A stretch of DNA of 64,000 nucleotides, taken from Effrenium voratum. Taxonomy: Eukaryota > Sar > Dinophyceae > Suessiales > Symbiodiniaceae. Both the position numbers and the translations under genes were made by a program. Of the stretch, positions 40,401 to 48,299 are shown in pieces; position 1 is the first letter of the stretch; each line of letters begins with the position of its first letter. The DNA lies in the NCBI GenBank assembly GCA_963377175.1, contig CAUJNA010001469.1, positions 1,026,401 to 1,090,400 on the forward strand. The letters run 5' to 3'. The notes under the pieces were generated by a model. It was not told the origin of the DNA, made no database searches, and was given only the letters and a program-made list of their open reading frames with translations.

Positions 40401-42575
40401 CTCTCCTTTCTTCATCTGGCTTTAAAGGTCTTCCTCCTGGGTTCAGCTTGTGCAGCTTCTTGCTCATTGCCTCCATCTCCTCCTCAGTCAAGTTTCTGGG
40501 CTTTTCAGACCCTTCAATGGCCAGTGTAAGCACACCTTCTTTCGTTAGCTTCCTCAAGGTTTCGTGCATCCTCTCTTCTGCAGTTCTTCTGTCCTCGGCC
40601 TTGCCACTCAAAGGCAGTGTACTCATCACAGGTTCGAAGCCTCCTCTGCCTGGACTGAAGAATTTCCCAATTGCATATTGCACCTTCCTGCCACTCCCTG
40701 GTGTACTTCGTCCTCCTCCTGAACTGGCCTCACTGCCTTTAGGGCTGGCCTCACTTCCTTGAGGGCTGGCCTGACTTCCTCTGGGGCTGGCCTGGCTGTT
40801 TTTAGCCTTGTCTGGTGTTACGGCAAAAGAAAGCTTTTTGATCGGAGTCTGCTCCTCAGGTCCTTGCTCTTCCTTACTTGTGTTTGTTGCTAACCTCTTT
40901 CCAGGTATCCAAAAGAAATCTCCCATTGCCTTTCTTTTTCCTTCTGGTTCTCCTTTTCTCAGCTGTTCCTCTTGCATAGCCTCCTCTTGCATAGCCTCCT
41001 CTTGCTTCAACTTTTCTGCAAAGAGGTCCACATCCTCAGATGGCTCATCGCCTTCCTTTTGGTCTCCTTCAGCTCCTCCTCCTCCTCTCAGCACAAAGTC
41101 CTGGCAGTCAGCACACCAGCACACTGCAAGACCAAGCACACTGCAAGAGCAACACCAAACATGTTTTTCAAGGTCACAAAGGACACCCCCCTTCAAGGGC
41201 ACAGCCCCCCCATAATAACCAAAGACCCCCCTGATTAATCAGGGTGTTCCCAGCCCCTTGCCCACAAAAACAATGGTGCTTCTGTGCTTTTGAAAAGGGC
41301 CCCCCGTTAAACTGCTCCCCCAAACATTCCTGGTTTCTGCAAAAAAAGCAGGGCCACCAAACCATAGATTTCTTTACATGTCCTTGCGTCAAAAAACACA
41401 AAGGACACCCCCCTTCAAGGGCCAGCCCCCCCATAATAAGCAAAACCCCCCCTGATTAATCAGGGTGTTCCCAGCCCCTTGCCCACAAAAACAATGGTGC
41501 TTCTGTGCTTTTGAAAAGGGCTCCCCTTTAAACAGCTCCAGCAGACTTGCCCCAAACATTCCTGGTTTCTGCAAAAAACAGGGCCACCAAACCATAGATT
41601 TCTTTACATGTCCTTGCTTCAAAAAACATGTTTTTCAAGGTCACAAAGGACACCCCCCTTCAAGGGCCAGCCCCCCCATAATAACCAAAACCCCCCCTGA
41701 TTAATCAGGGTGTTCCCAGCCCCTTGCTGTGCTTTTGAAAAGGGCTCCCCTTTAAACAGCTCCAGCAGACTTGCCCCAAACATTCCTGGTTTCTGCAAAA
41801 AAACAGGGCCACCAAACCATAGATTTCTTTACATGTCCTTGTTTCAAAAAACATGTTTTTCAAGGTCACAAAGGACACCCCCCTTCAAGGGCCAGCCCCC
41901 CCATAATAACCAAAACCCCCCCTGATTAATCAGGGTGTTCCCAGCCCCTTGCCCACAAAAACAATGGTGCTTCTGTGCTTTTGAAAAGGGCTCCCCTTTA
42001 AACAGCTCCAGCAGACTTGCCCCAAACATTCCTGGTTTCTGCCAAAAAACAGGGCCACCAAACCATAGATTTCTTTACATGTCCAAGGTCACAAAGGACA
42101 ACCCCCCTTCAAAAGCCCCCCCCCCCCCCAATAACCAAAACCCCCCCTGATTAATCAGGGGGGTTCCCCAGCACCCCTTTAAACATGCAGGGCTTGCTTT
42201 CTGATAATCCTTGCTTGCTTTGTTGTCTTCTTCTTTCTTTCTTTTCTCATTCTTCATTACCTCTTCTTTTACCCTCTTTCTCAGGGTCTTGACCTTCCTC
42301 TTGCTCTCAGTTGGCTGTTCCTCAGACCACTGCTCTTCAGCCTCAGCCTCCACCCCACCTTCCTGCAAAGCAGCTTCCTCAGCTTCACTCAGCTCCTCCC
42401 AATTGAAGAAGTCTGTGCTCTCCTCAGCCACCTCCTCCTTTTCCTCCTCAGCACACTCCAGTGCAAAGACCTGCTCCAGGTCTTCTTCCTCCTCACTCAA
42501 AGCACTGAAGGAGTTGAACACCTTCAATGCCTCGCCTCCCTTCCACAAACTCCTCAAGTTTACACTCCTCACCAT
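36640..42575 (-). CDS. mobile-element protein with C-terminal Ulp1-like (C48) protease, split gene
   Basis: In minus-strand order: a first exon from ATG 42575; an intron of tandem repeats (about 41130-42180); a ~3-kb central reading frame (38014-41130); a segment 37410-38069; and the protease end 36640-37470. The frame changes at about 38115 (a run of seven A in the sense strand) and at about 37470 are small shifts, not obvious introns, so this copy may be inactive or contain base errors. I recall a dinoflagellate family with 'NRNAKKWGK..KVKKKL' and 'RAWKQELLQVMGALKVDPSG' ahead of a Ulp1 domain, which fits. The role may be in transposition or in processing ubiquitin-like conjugates; not shown. 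Confidence 0.6.
37410..38069 (-). CDS. segment linking central frame and protease
   Basis: A basic helix (K-Q-K-L-D-K-L-A-A-K-K-R-Q-E-K-A) leads to a Pro-rich linker and L-W-L-P-E-E-G-I-W-R-I-T. Then come V-W-V/A-W-V-R-K-C-G-L, R-A-W-K-Q-E-L-L-Q-V-M-G-A-L-K-V-D-P-S-G and M-A-W-E-L-V-K-W-Q-V-Q-V-L. Past 37470 the frame is low quality and the protease frame takes over, one base out of register. Confidence 0.6.
   Translation of the reverse strand: MKQKLDKLAAKKRQEKAAKESLQEEALAEVEEKPPLPPPSEAPPVEGPPAEPLKLWLPEEGIWRITSEEHGSSVFGKQGDQKNASEDKVQVLWYEGSKNKIKSAWVRKCGLVKLSKEEQAKHFKRKQLSLSRAWKQELLQVMGALKVDPSGDEEAESVEQVPADKMPPGGLRDQHLRMAWELVKWQVQVLEGCTTLTLSLCTSTCCTLSTSRTLRQRRC
38014..41130 (-). CDS. large central reading frame of the protease-bearing mobile gene
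   Basis: An uninterrupted ~1,040-codon frame. The N-terminal third is charged and low complexity, with Q-A-S-P-x-G-S repeats near 40750 and a K-R-K-R-R basic cluster. The middle has a helical H-G-H-T-V-L-K-R-H-L-L-W-K-Y-L-D segment that could be a helix-turn-helix. The last third has G-V-V-L-P-G-L-L-V-V-P-G-V-H-A-E-L-A, N-I-D-E-A-G-C-W, then S-N-V-D-S-I-I-M-C-W-S and A-Y-P-A-S-Y-W-V-R-D-C-L-G-S-S. I cannot assign a catalytic domain with confidence. The first ~30 codons lie in the tandem repeat and are probably intronic. Confidence 0.65.
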   Translation of the reverse strand, partial: LAVCWCADCQDFVLRGGGGAEGDQKEGDEPSEDVDLFAEKLKQEEAMQEEAMQEEQLRKGEPEGKRKAMGDFFWIPGKRLATNTSKEEQGPEEQTPIKKLSFAVTPDKAKNSQASPRGSQASPQGSEASPKGSEASSGGGRSTPGSGRKVQYAIGKFFSPGRGGFEPVMSTLPLSGKAEDRRTAEERMHETLRKLTKEGVLTLAIEGSEKPRNLTEEEMEAMSKKLHKLNPGGRPLKPDEERRGVQGGRSSNRRKASEKPLKHEMSFAEKKRLLDTMEAEKDRVSSPGEFWSHFSKKFGLRQDKLKEVWSTKDSLKEAVAANVEAGKKKSSKRKRREGGGAKLNFPDQVRQLRLWLEQERSHGHTVLKRHLLWKYLDLLKNVEEELMKEAEGEEDQTKRRQLLQKAEEAKKQVRNSSGGKAAERKAAWLASKVGAKNLRPNLKTTLSRVEQEARALLTWQQHDEDLRLLAYGSTEELAEYFAKPEEVEERRRKIFIGASDQVPVWVKSEAKRQLFADFAHAAKSQAQVREGTRKALRHKALQIVPAKAPEAGEEPSKGSLTEVGRTSEKGLEEEGKGHLTSKAAEGTDKFRITYEARQGVLNYFDQGKDPTGVVLPGLLVVPGVHAELANIDEAGCWKETRTFVYGGKSIEQRKGASAGRTLWGWRQLRRRRPELVKQVEIMSQPASNVDSIIMCWSIMRQSEAYPASYWVRDCLGSSFTESTLRCLRLSHQKQGPIAGKMTSALQLTDTDFAKAFKDLVRQKMDQLRFEGQQRLAQEGVKDVWQPGLEAMLEAVVAGQEEMRKRNSENQWVLAGMRRNGFLVLRPKAEGFALAEEEEWAENMPVGSSRLSGQWLEQRLDHWKGGKEVEKPNWKKVAGAAEVADLQEFEAFGDFDKQEDVVLSLEAGELQNPEWAAAAGFQLSLDLRKADWMRRAQEGPEAAEKRTKDRQRKKQKAEMRGERKQLAEEDREAIKDELRSKSRKEVLRKITPEAKTKKSKKTAGTIKKSKPKRKEVGQEKQCEAEVGQACSQEETGKGC
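41160..42180. repeat. ~235-bp tandem repeat filling an intron
   Basis: Five copies (starts near 41163, 41397, 41637, 41864, 42087) of a unit with CACAAAGGACACCCCCCTTC, CCTGATTAATCAGGGTGTTC, CCTTGCCCACAAAAACAATG and AACCATAGATTTCTTTACATG. TGATTAATCA is a palindrome. Copies differ by small deletions (the third lacks the CCCACAAAAACAATGGTGCTTCTG stretch). The array lies between the first exon and the central frame of the protease-bearing gene. Confidence 0.9.
42160..42575 (-). CDS. first exon of the protease-bearing mobile gene (acidic)
   Basis: From ATG 42575 it reads M-V-R-S-V-N-L-R-S-L-W-K-G-G-E-A-L-K-V-F, then a long Glu-rich stretch (E-E-E-E-D-L-E-Q-V-F-A-L-E-C-A-E-E-E) with S-T-D-F-F-N-W-E-E-L. 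A basic K-R-K-V-K-T-L-R-K-R-V-K end follows. The 3' end runs into the tandem repeat near 42180. Linkage to the central frame is inferred from order and composition. Confidence 0.45.
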
Positions 42576-42969
42576 GCTTCCTCTGCTAGGACTCTTACGG
42601 TCTAAGCCTTGCCTCAGCTAGGTGAGCCTCAAAAGCACTAAGGCAGGCAGCATTTACTTTAACCAAGCACATCAGCAACAGCCATCAGCCCTTTCCTTTT
42701 CTGGCCAAAGCACCCCTCAGCCAAGCCAATTGTTCAAACATCACCCCCCACAAAAACTAAAACCAACACAACTCTCAAGAATTTCAACCCTGCACTCAAA
42801 AGCTTGGCAGCAATCACCTCCTTTTCTTTGCCTCTTGTCAGGTCATCCCTGCCTCAAGAACGGTCCAAAAACACTCATGCCTCATTTTTTCTTGTTTGTC
42901 CATGCCTCATGCCTCATCTTCTTTTTGGACCCCTCATGAGTCCTCATCAGCCCTCCACCTCAGCCTCAC

Positions 42970-43098
42970 TGAAGCAGAAGCCAAAAACAGCCAGGCCATT
43001 GCCCGACATGTGGTCCCTCAGGACCTCCATGCCCCTCAGCTCTTCGCAGGAACGCCTCACCACCTCCCTCAGGTGGCCAATCTCCACCTCCAGAAGGC
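42970..43098 (-). CDS. exon of a minus-strand coiled-coil/membrane gene (a)
   Basis: Between CTGCAG| and |GTGAGG the frame reads L-L-E-V-E-I-G-H-L-R-E-V-V-R-R-S-C-E-E-L, then R-G-M-E-V-L-R-D-H-M-S-G-N-G-L-A-V-F. The heptad pattern suggests a coiled coil. Canonical GT donor and AG acceptor. It probably belongs with the exons at 43884, 44963, 45185 and 45467; the joins were not checked. Confidence 0.5.
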
Positions 43099-43883
43099 CT
43101 GCAGGGCAAAAGGGACAGCTCTAAAAGCTTCATGCCCCAAATAAAGCCCAACAAACTCTTATCCCTCACAATCCCTCAACCTTCAGCACCATTCATTGAG
43201 GCATGGAGGGTCTGGGGCATCAGGGGGTTGAAGGAGAAAGCTGTTGAGATTGTGTAAGGGCCCTCCTCACACACACACACACACAATCACTGCCCTTCAA
43301 CCCTCACCACTTTGAACTGCATGAATCCTTCAACCCTCACAACCTGAAGCCCTTCATGTCTCAAAAGCCTCATGCTTGCAAAATGCAGCCCCCCTCACCC
43401 CAAAACCAAGCCCTTTCATCCCTCAAACCCCTCATCCCTCAAACCTTGAATGCATGAACCCCACATGTTTTCAAGCATCCTTCAACCCTCACAAGCTTGA
43501 ACCCTTGATGCCTCAAAAAACCTCATGCTTGCAAAATGCAGCCCCCCTCACCCCAAAACCACCCTCAAACCCCCCCCATCCTCAAACCTTGAATGCATGA
43601 ATCTCACAAGTGTTCAAGCATCCTTCAACCCTCACAACCTGAAGCCCTTCATGTTTCAAAGACCTCATGCTTGAAAAATGTAGCCCCCCTCACCCCAAAC
43701 CCAAGCCCTTTCATCCCTCAAACCCTTCATCCCGCAAACCTTGAATGCTCACAACCTGAAACCCTTCATGCCTCAAAGGCCTCATGCTTGAAAAATGCAG
43801 CCCCCCTTTCATTTCAAACCCTTGAAGCCACGAAACCAATCATACCTGAAACTTTTGAGGGGCCCTCCCTTCAACCACCCTGC

Positions 43884-43986
43884 CTTTCACCACAGACCCC
43901 TCAGTCAAGAAGTCCTCGAAGGGCTCCGTGTCCATCACACCAGACCTCAGGAAGGCAAAGCCACCTTCCCTCAAAAGCCTCATTTG
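43884..43986 (-). CDS. exon of the minus-strand coiled-coil/membrane gene (b)
   Basis: It reads L-L-R-E-G-G-F-A-F-L-R-S-G-V-M-D, then T-E-P-F-E-D-F-L-T-E-G-S-V-V-K, ending at GTGAAAG|GCAGGG (GC donor). Flanked on both sides by satellite repeat. Upper boundary approximate. Confidence 0.4.
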
Positions 43987-44454
43987 GTTGCAAGCACCTC
44001 CTTTTTTTTCAAGGCCTCAGAACCCCTTCCCCCACACCAAGGCCCCTTCAATCTAAGCCAAGGCTCTGCAGGGCCAGGTGCAGGCTCCTCAAGAGCGTGA
44101 AGCAGCAAGGAGCCTCATCCCCAGCTGCCCAAAGCCTCAGATTGAGCTGGCATGCAAATGCAGCCCCTTTCGCCCCACACCCAAGCCCTTTGATCCCTCA
44201 ATCCCTTCATGCCTCAAACCTTGAATGCATGAACCCCACAGGTTTTCAAGCCCTCACAACCTGAAGCCCTTCATGTCTCAAAAACCTCATGCTTGCAACA
44301 TGCAGCCCCCCTCACCCCAAAACCAAGCCCTTTCATCCTTCAACCCCTTCATCCCTCAAACCTTGAATGCTCACAACCTGAAACCCTTCATGCCTCAAAG
44401 GCCTCATGCTTGAAAAATGCCCCCACCCCCCAAACCCAAAAAACAAGCCAAGGG

Positions 44455-44530
44455 GCTCACTCTCCTCAGGCTTCAGGTGCAGCCTCAAGACCTGGCTCTG
44501 GAAGACCAGGCTGGCACCAGTGCCTCAGAT
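44455..44530 (-). CDS. possible exon (ASLVFQSQVLRLHLKPEE)
   Basis: A short non-repeat island between satellite copies reads G-A-S-L-V-F-Q-S-Q-V-L-R-L-H-L-K-P-E-E before GA|GTGAGC. Other frames are also open. Weak support only. Confidence 0.25.
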
Positions 44531-44962
44531 GCATCCATCTTCCCTCCAAACTTTCAGCCCTCATTAAAAAATAGCCCTCCCCTCAAGACCCCCTCACTTT
44601 ATCCAAGGCACAAAGCTGAGCCCACCTCGAGCCAGGCCCAGAGTTGGCAGACTTCTCAAAGAGCAGCCACTCCTTCATTTTGAGCTCTGGTTGGCCTCAG
44701 GTATTTCACAATTTCAATCCCTCATGCCCAGTTAGACCCTTCATGCATGACACCCTCAAACACCCTTCATCACCCACAACCTGAAACTTCTCATGCCTCA
44801 AAGCCCTCATGCTTCAAACATGCACCTCCACACCAAATCCATTCATTCCTCAAACCTGTCATGCCTCCCTTTATGCATGAAACTCTTATAATCCAAGCAC
44901 CCTTCATCACTCACAACCTAAAACCCCTCATGCCCTCAGTCTTCAAAATGCACCTCTCTCAC

Positions 44963-45045
44963 CAACACTGCAGCCCAGGCGCTGCACACCTCCTCCTTGA
45001 AGTCCCTGAGCCTGCCAACCAGGTGCCTCAACCGGTCTGAGACTC
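44963..45045 (-). CDS. exon of the minus-strand coiled-coil/membrane gene (c)
   Basis: Between CCTGCAG| and TTG|GTGAGA the frame reads V-S-D-R-L-R-H-L-V-G-R-L-R-D-F-K-E-E-V, then C-S-A-W-A-A-V-L. Amphipathic helix. Canonical splice sites. Confidence 0.5.
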
Positions 45046-45184
45046 CTGCAGGGAGGTGGCCAGAAAAAAAAGCTCTAAAAAGCACACACTCAACCCCTGT
45101 CCTCCCATCCCCTCATCCACCCTGAACTCAAGGCTTGCCATTCTGGCACTGATGGATTCAGACCTCAGATACCAACAGTCTCAC

Positions 45185-45330
45185 CCCGCATCTTTCTGCA
45201 ACCCAGCTGCCAAAAGGCACACTCCTTGATTGCCTCAACCAGCTCCTCATGCCGCTTCTTGCCCTCGTTGTCCTCAGCCTTGGCCTCATCCTTGTCCTCA
45301 TCCTTCTTCTCAGCTTTCCTCACCAGCCTC
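45185..45330 (-). CDS. exon of the minus-strand coiled-coil/membrane gene (d), Lys/Asp/Glu-rich
   Basis: It reads L-V-R-K-A-E-K-K-D-E-D-K-D-E-A-K-A-E-D-N, then E-L-V-E-A-I-K-E-C-A-F-W-Q-L-G-C-R-K-M-R. Highly charged helix then a Cys/Trp-bearing end at GGG|GTGAGA. The upstream acceptor was not pinned. Confidence 0.5.
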
Positions 45331-45466
45331 AGGCCAGAGAATCTCAGAAAGAAAAACTCAAAAAACAAGTCAGCCCTCACAAAGCAGCCAAAGTTCACAA
45401 CTCTCAACCCTTCAACCCCTTCCCCCCCCCCCCCACCCCCCCAAATATGCTGACCAGCAGCCTCAC

Positions 45467-45520
45467 CTGCAGGCCAATGACCACGCCCACGGCCATGCCA
45501 AGGACAAGGTGCAACCTCAG
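45467..45520 (-). CDS. exon with short hydrophobic segment (e)
   Basis: It reads L-R-L-H-L-V-L-G-M-A-V-G-V-V-I-G-L-Q before CTGCAG|GTGAGG (canonical GT donor). The hydrophobic run could be a membrane segment. Short, so tentative. Confidence 0.35.
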
Positions 45521-45699
45521 ATGATTCAGCCTTCCCTTTCCTTTGCCTGTCCCTTTTCATCCCTTCCCTTCTTCTCTCCCTCTCCCAATTCCTCTCTTCC
45601 CACAGCACTGACAAAGCCAAGCAGCATGGCCAAATTTCAGATCCTCACAGCCTCAAATGCCTCAAATGAGCCTCACTGCTGCAGATGAGCCTCAGGTAC

Positions 45700-46888
45700 C
45701 TCAGCCCCTCAAGAAATTATTAGGGGGGTCCCCTAAAGAGCCCCAAAATGTTGCCCCTCCCAAACCTTGTCGACCTTGAAGGGGGCGGGGGGTTACTAAT
45801 CAGTTGGCACCATTAGGGTTTCTCCCTTGAAGCCCCAATAGGTGTCCCGCGTTACCTACTAGAACTGGAAGCCCTGGGTTGGTTTCAGCACCGTTCGCTC
45901 CAGGCACCGTTCGCCCGCGTTTCGGAGATCTCCTGTGGCGCCAGCCGCTCGAATTGAGTCGATCGGCTTCGAGGCTGGAAGTCCCGGCGTGCGTCAAACA
46001 GAGGGTCTGGAAGAAACCAATACGTTTTCTTAGATGAGTTCCTAGTAAGAAGCTCATGCTTGAAGGTCTCCGTTTTTGGCAGCACAAAGCAAACTTGAGT
46101 CTTGGTGGTATCAATCCCTTTGGGGTTTCCATTTTGTCCGGCAAAAAATGGTCGCCTTTAAGGGGGGAACCGAAAGGATCTTGTTCAAGCAAAGGTGCCC
46201 AAGCATGTTTCGATCAGGGGTTGTCCCAATCCTGCTGTTTACTAACAAGTGCGCAACACCTTTGGGTCAACATGTGTTTGCCGCCAGGCCGCATGCTGGA
46301 AGGCTTCTCCTTGGCTTCCCTAAAAACGGCCCTGAACAGGTTACCTCAAAGAAAGACGAGACATGAGTGTGGAGTGTGTCTTTTAGAAAGTTGGGGGTAC
46401 CCTTTTTGGGCTTAGAGGGAAACCACAAGGACAACCTGCTGTGTTGGGCCCCCACATTTTGAGACCGCCCCGCATGGTCAGGTTTGAAGGGTAAGTGTAA
46501 TGCCCCTTGATTGAACAATTGCGAATTGTTCCAGAGATGAGGATTCAAGAAATCAAGTATGGTCGATGACAAGGTCTCAGACCTTCAGTGGTTCTCTTTG
46601 TCCTTTCCTCCTCGGCAGCGACAGCTGTATCCCTCTGCTTCCAGGCAAGACACTACAGTAGGTAAGTCTATTTGACCTCTAGGTCTGGGTCTGGTATCAT
46701 GGTTTCTCCTTGTTACAAACTGGGGCTGTTGGAGATAGCTTCCATTCTCTTCAAATTCATCCAACCCAACAAAACATGTTTTGTTGTCCAGTTGTCAGTT
46801 TTTGTTGTGTGTGTTTTCCTGCAAGATCTTCCAACCCCAACCGAAAGCGGCTGTTTTTGCCCTCTGGAGACCGGCAAGTTGGTGACAA
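45700..46888. other. intron-like or intergenic sequence
   Basis: No firm gene. A GC-rich patch at 45890-46000 is open on both strands. A copy of the dispersed intronic repeat lies at about 46370-46440. Confidence 0.3.
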
Positions 46889-46996
46889 ATGCGGCGCGCA
46901 CCCGAGGTGCGGTCGACCGAATCGGCAGCCTTCCCAAACGCCGAAGCAGCCCAGAAGGAGGCGCAACTGGTGCACCGCTGGCATGCGACCGTGCTG
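46889..46996 (+). CDS. weak exon candidate (Ala/Glu-rich helix)
   Basis: The frame reads M-R-R-A-P-E-V-R-S-T-E-S-A-A-F-P-N, then A-E-A-A-Q-K-E-A-Q-L-V-H-R-W-H-A-T-V-L before GTG CTG|GTTCTA. Composition is exon-like, but other frames are open and no partner exon was identified. Confidence 0.25.
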
Positions 46997-48100
46997 GTTC
47001 TACAGCTGTAGTGTGTCTTAGACCAGAAGTTGGACCCCAAGTTCTACTGGATTTCTCTTTGGTTTAAACATTGAAGCAACCCCAACAAGGTATCCCAAGA
47101 CAGACGCAACTGGAAGTTGTCAGGAATCCCCTTCGAAGTTGTAAAGTGGGAGTGCAGCCCTTCCCAAACATCTAGTTACTTTTTTGCTTTCGAGGATCAA
47201 CTTAAGCACAAGGATTTCTATCCCTGTCATCTGAGCCAAGGAGTTGATGTTGGATGACCCGCACCGTGACAGAAGCGGATGAACAGGGCTCCAGCGGCCA
47301 TAGGAAAATAAATCATTTGAAGCAATCGGTGCCCAGCCATGCTCTTGGATCAACACATCAGGGATCCTTCTCTGTGAAAAGGGGAACACACCTTCATCAA
47401 CGAAGTTGACAAACAAATGTAGCCCAAGATGAGCGCCTGTGACCGCAAAGGCTCCTAACATGGGCTGAGGTTCCACAAGTGTTGGAGAATTTGTGGGGCA
47501 GATGTAAGTGGAGTGTTTGGGAGCGGAAATCCAAGGCACCCACTAAAATACAGCTTCGCACAACTTCTCTGTTGCTCCTCGGGTGTTTGCATTAGACTTC
47601 GCTTACCCTTTCGTTTTTTTGCCGTGGGTCTCCACCATCTGTCATCAGTTTTCCCCTTCATTCGCCAAGTTTGGAGTTGCTTGAGCCTCGAACTTGGCAA
47701 GACAAAACGGGCGGTTTGGGTTCATTGTGCCTGCCATTGCCTGCCTAAAACGTCCCTAAGGCACGCTTTGGGTCCTTTCCCTTCGCAGTTGTTCAGTGTT
47801 TGCGTCAGGCGAATGGCAACTTGTAGTGACAAAATGATGTAGATGTGCTTTGTGTGTTTCGTGCTTGGGCTTCGATCAGCTAAGCAACATGAGCCCTTTT
47901 ACCCAGAAGGATATTTCTATATAGGTTCCGTATGGTTGCAGAATAATTATGGCTGCAACCTCTCCAAGGTCAACAAATCAGTCATGAGCACCGGCAACAC
48001 AGATTTCGGGCGATTTTCCAGAGCCATGATTGCGGGCGCTCCTCCGCCTAAGCCCCCCAAATCGATTCTTTTTTCTTGGCCTTGGACGGATCTTTGGAGG
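46997..48100. other. no supported gene
   Basis: Only short overlapping open frames. Confidence 0.3.
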
Positions 48101-48103
48101 ACC

Positions 48104-48205
48104 AGCCCCACGGTGGAGACAGCCCACGCGGCCCACGCGAGATCCAAGCTCCGAGCCCTCGAATTGCCTGCGGCCCCTTCTGACATCTTTCGACCCCGAC
48201 CGCGC
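48104..48205 (+). CDS. weak exon candidate (TVETAHAAHARSKLRALELP)
   Basis: It reads T-V-E-T-A-H-A-A-H-A-R-S-K-L-R-A-L-E-L-P, then A-A-P-S-D-I-F-R-P-R-P-R. GC-rich island in AT-richer sequence. Splice sites not settled, no family recognised. Confidence 0.25.
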
Positions 48206-48299
48206 AAAAAGGGGAACAGGGTTCTGCGCCTATGGGTCCAACTGTTTTTGGACCAAACTGTGTAGCTTGAATTCCATCAGCTCGGCAGCGAAGTCGCTG

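Larger units (their letters stand above)
43330..44960. repeat. satellite-like CCTCA-rich repeat (~170 bp), with single exons between copies
   Basis: Units contain CACAACCTGAAGCCCTTCATG, CTCAAAAGCCTCATGCTTG, AATGCAGCCCCCCTCACCCC and CAAACCTTGAATGCATGAA. Copies lie at about 43320-43480, 43480-43630, 43630-43800, 44150-44400 and a degraded set at 44740-44960. Plus-strand frames with 'LKPFMPQ' are translations of this repeat. Confidence 0.8.

Noticed and set aside
38093..40762. Long plus-strand Ser/Phe/Leu-rich frames opposite the central frame of the protease-bearing gene
   Set aside because: They are antisense shadows of a Glu/Lys/Gln-rich coding strand.
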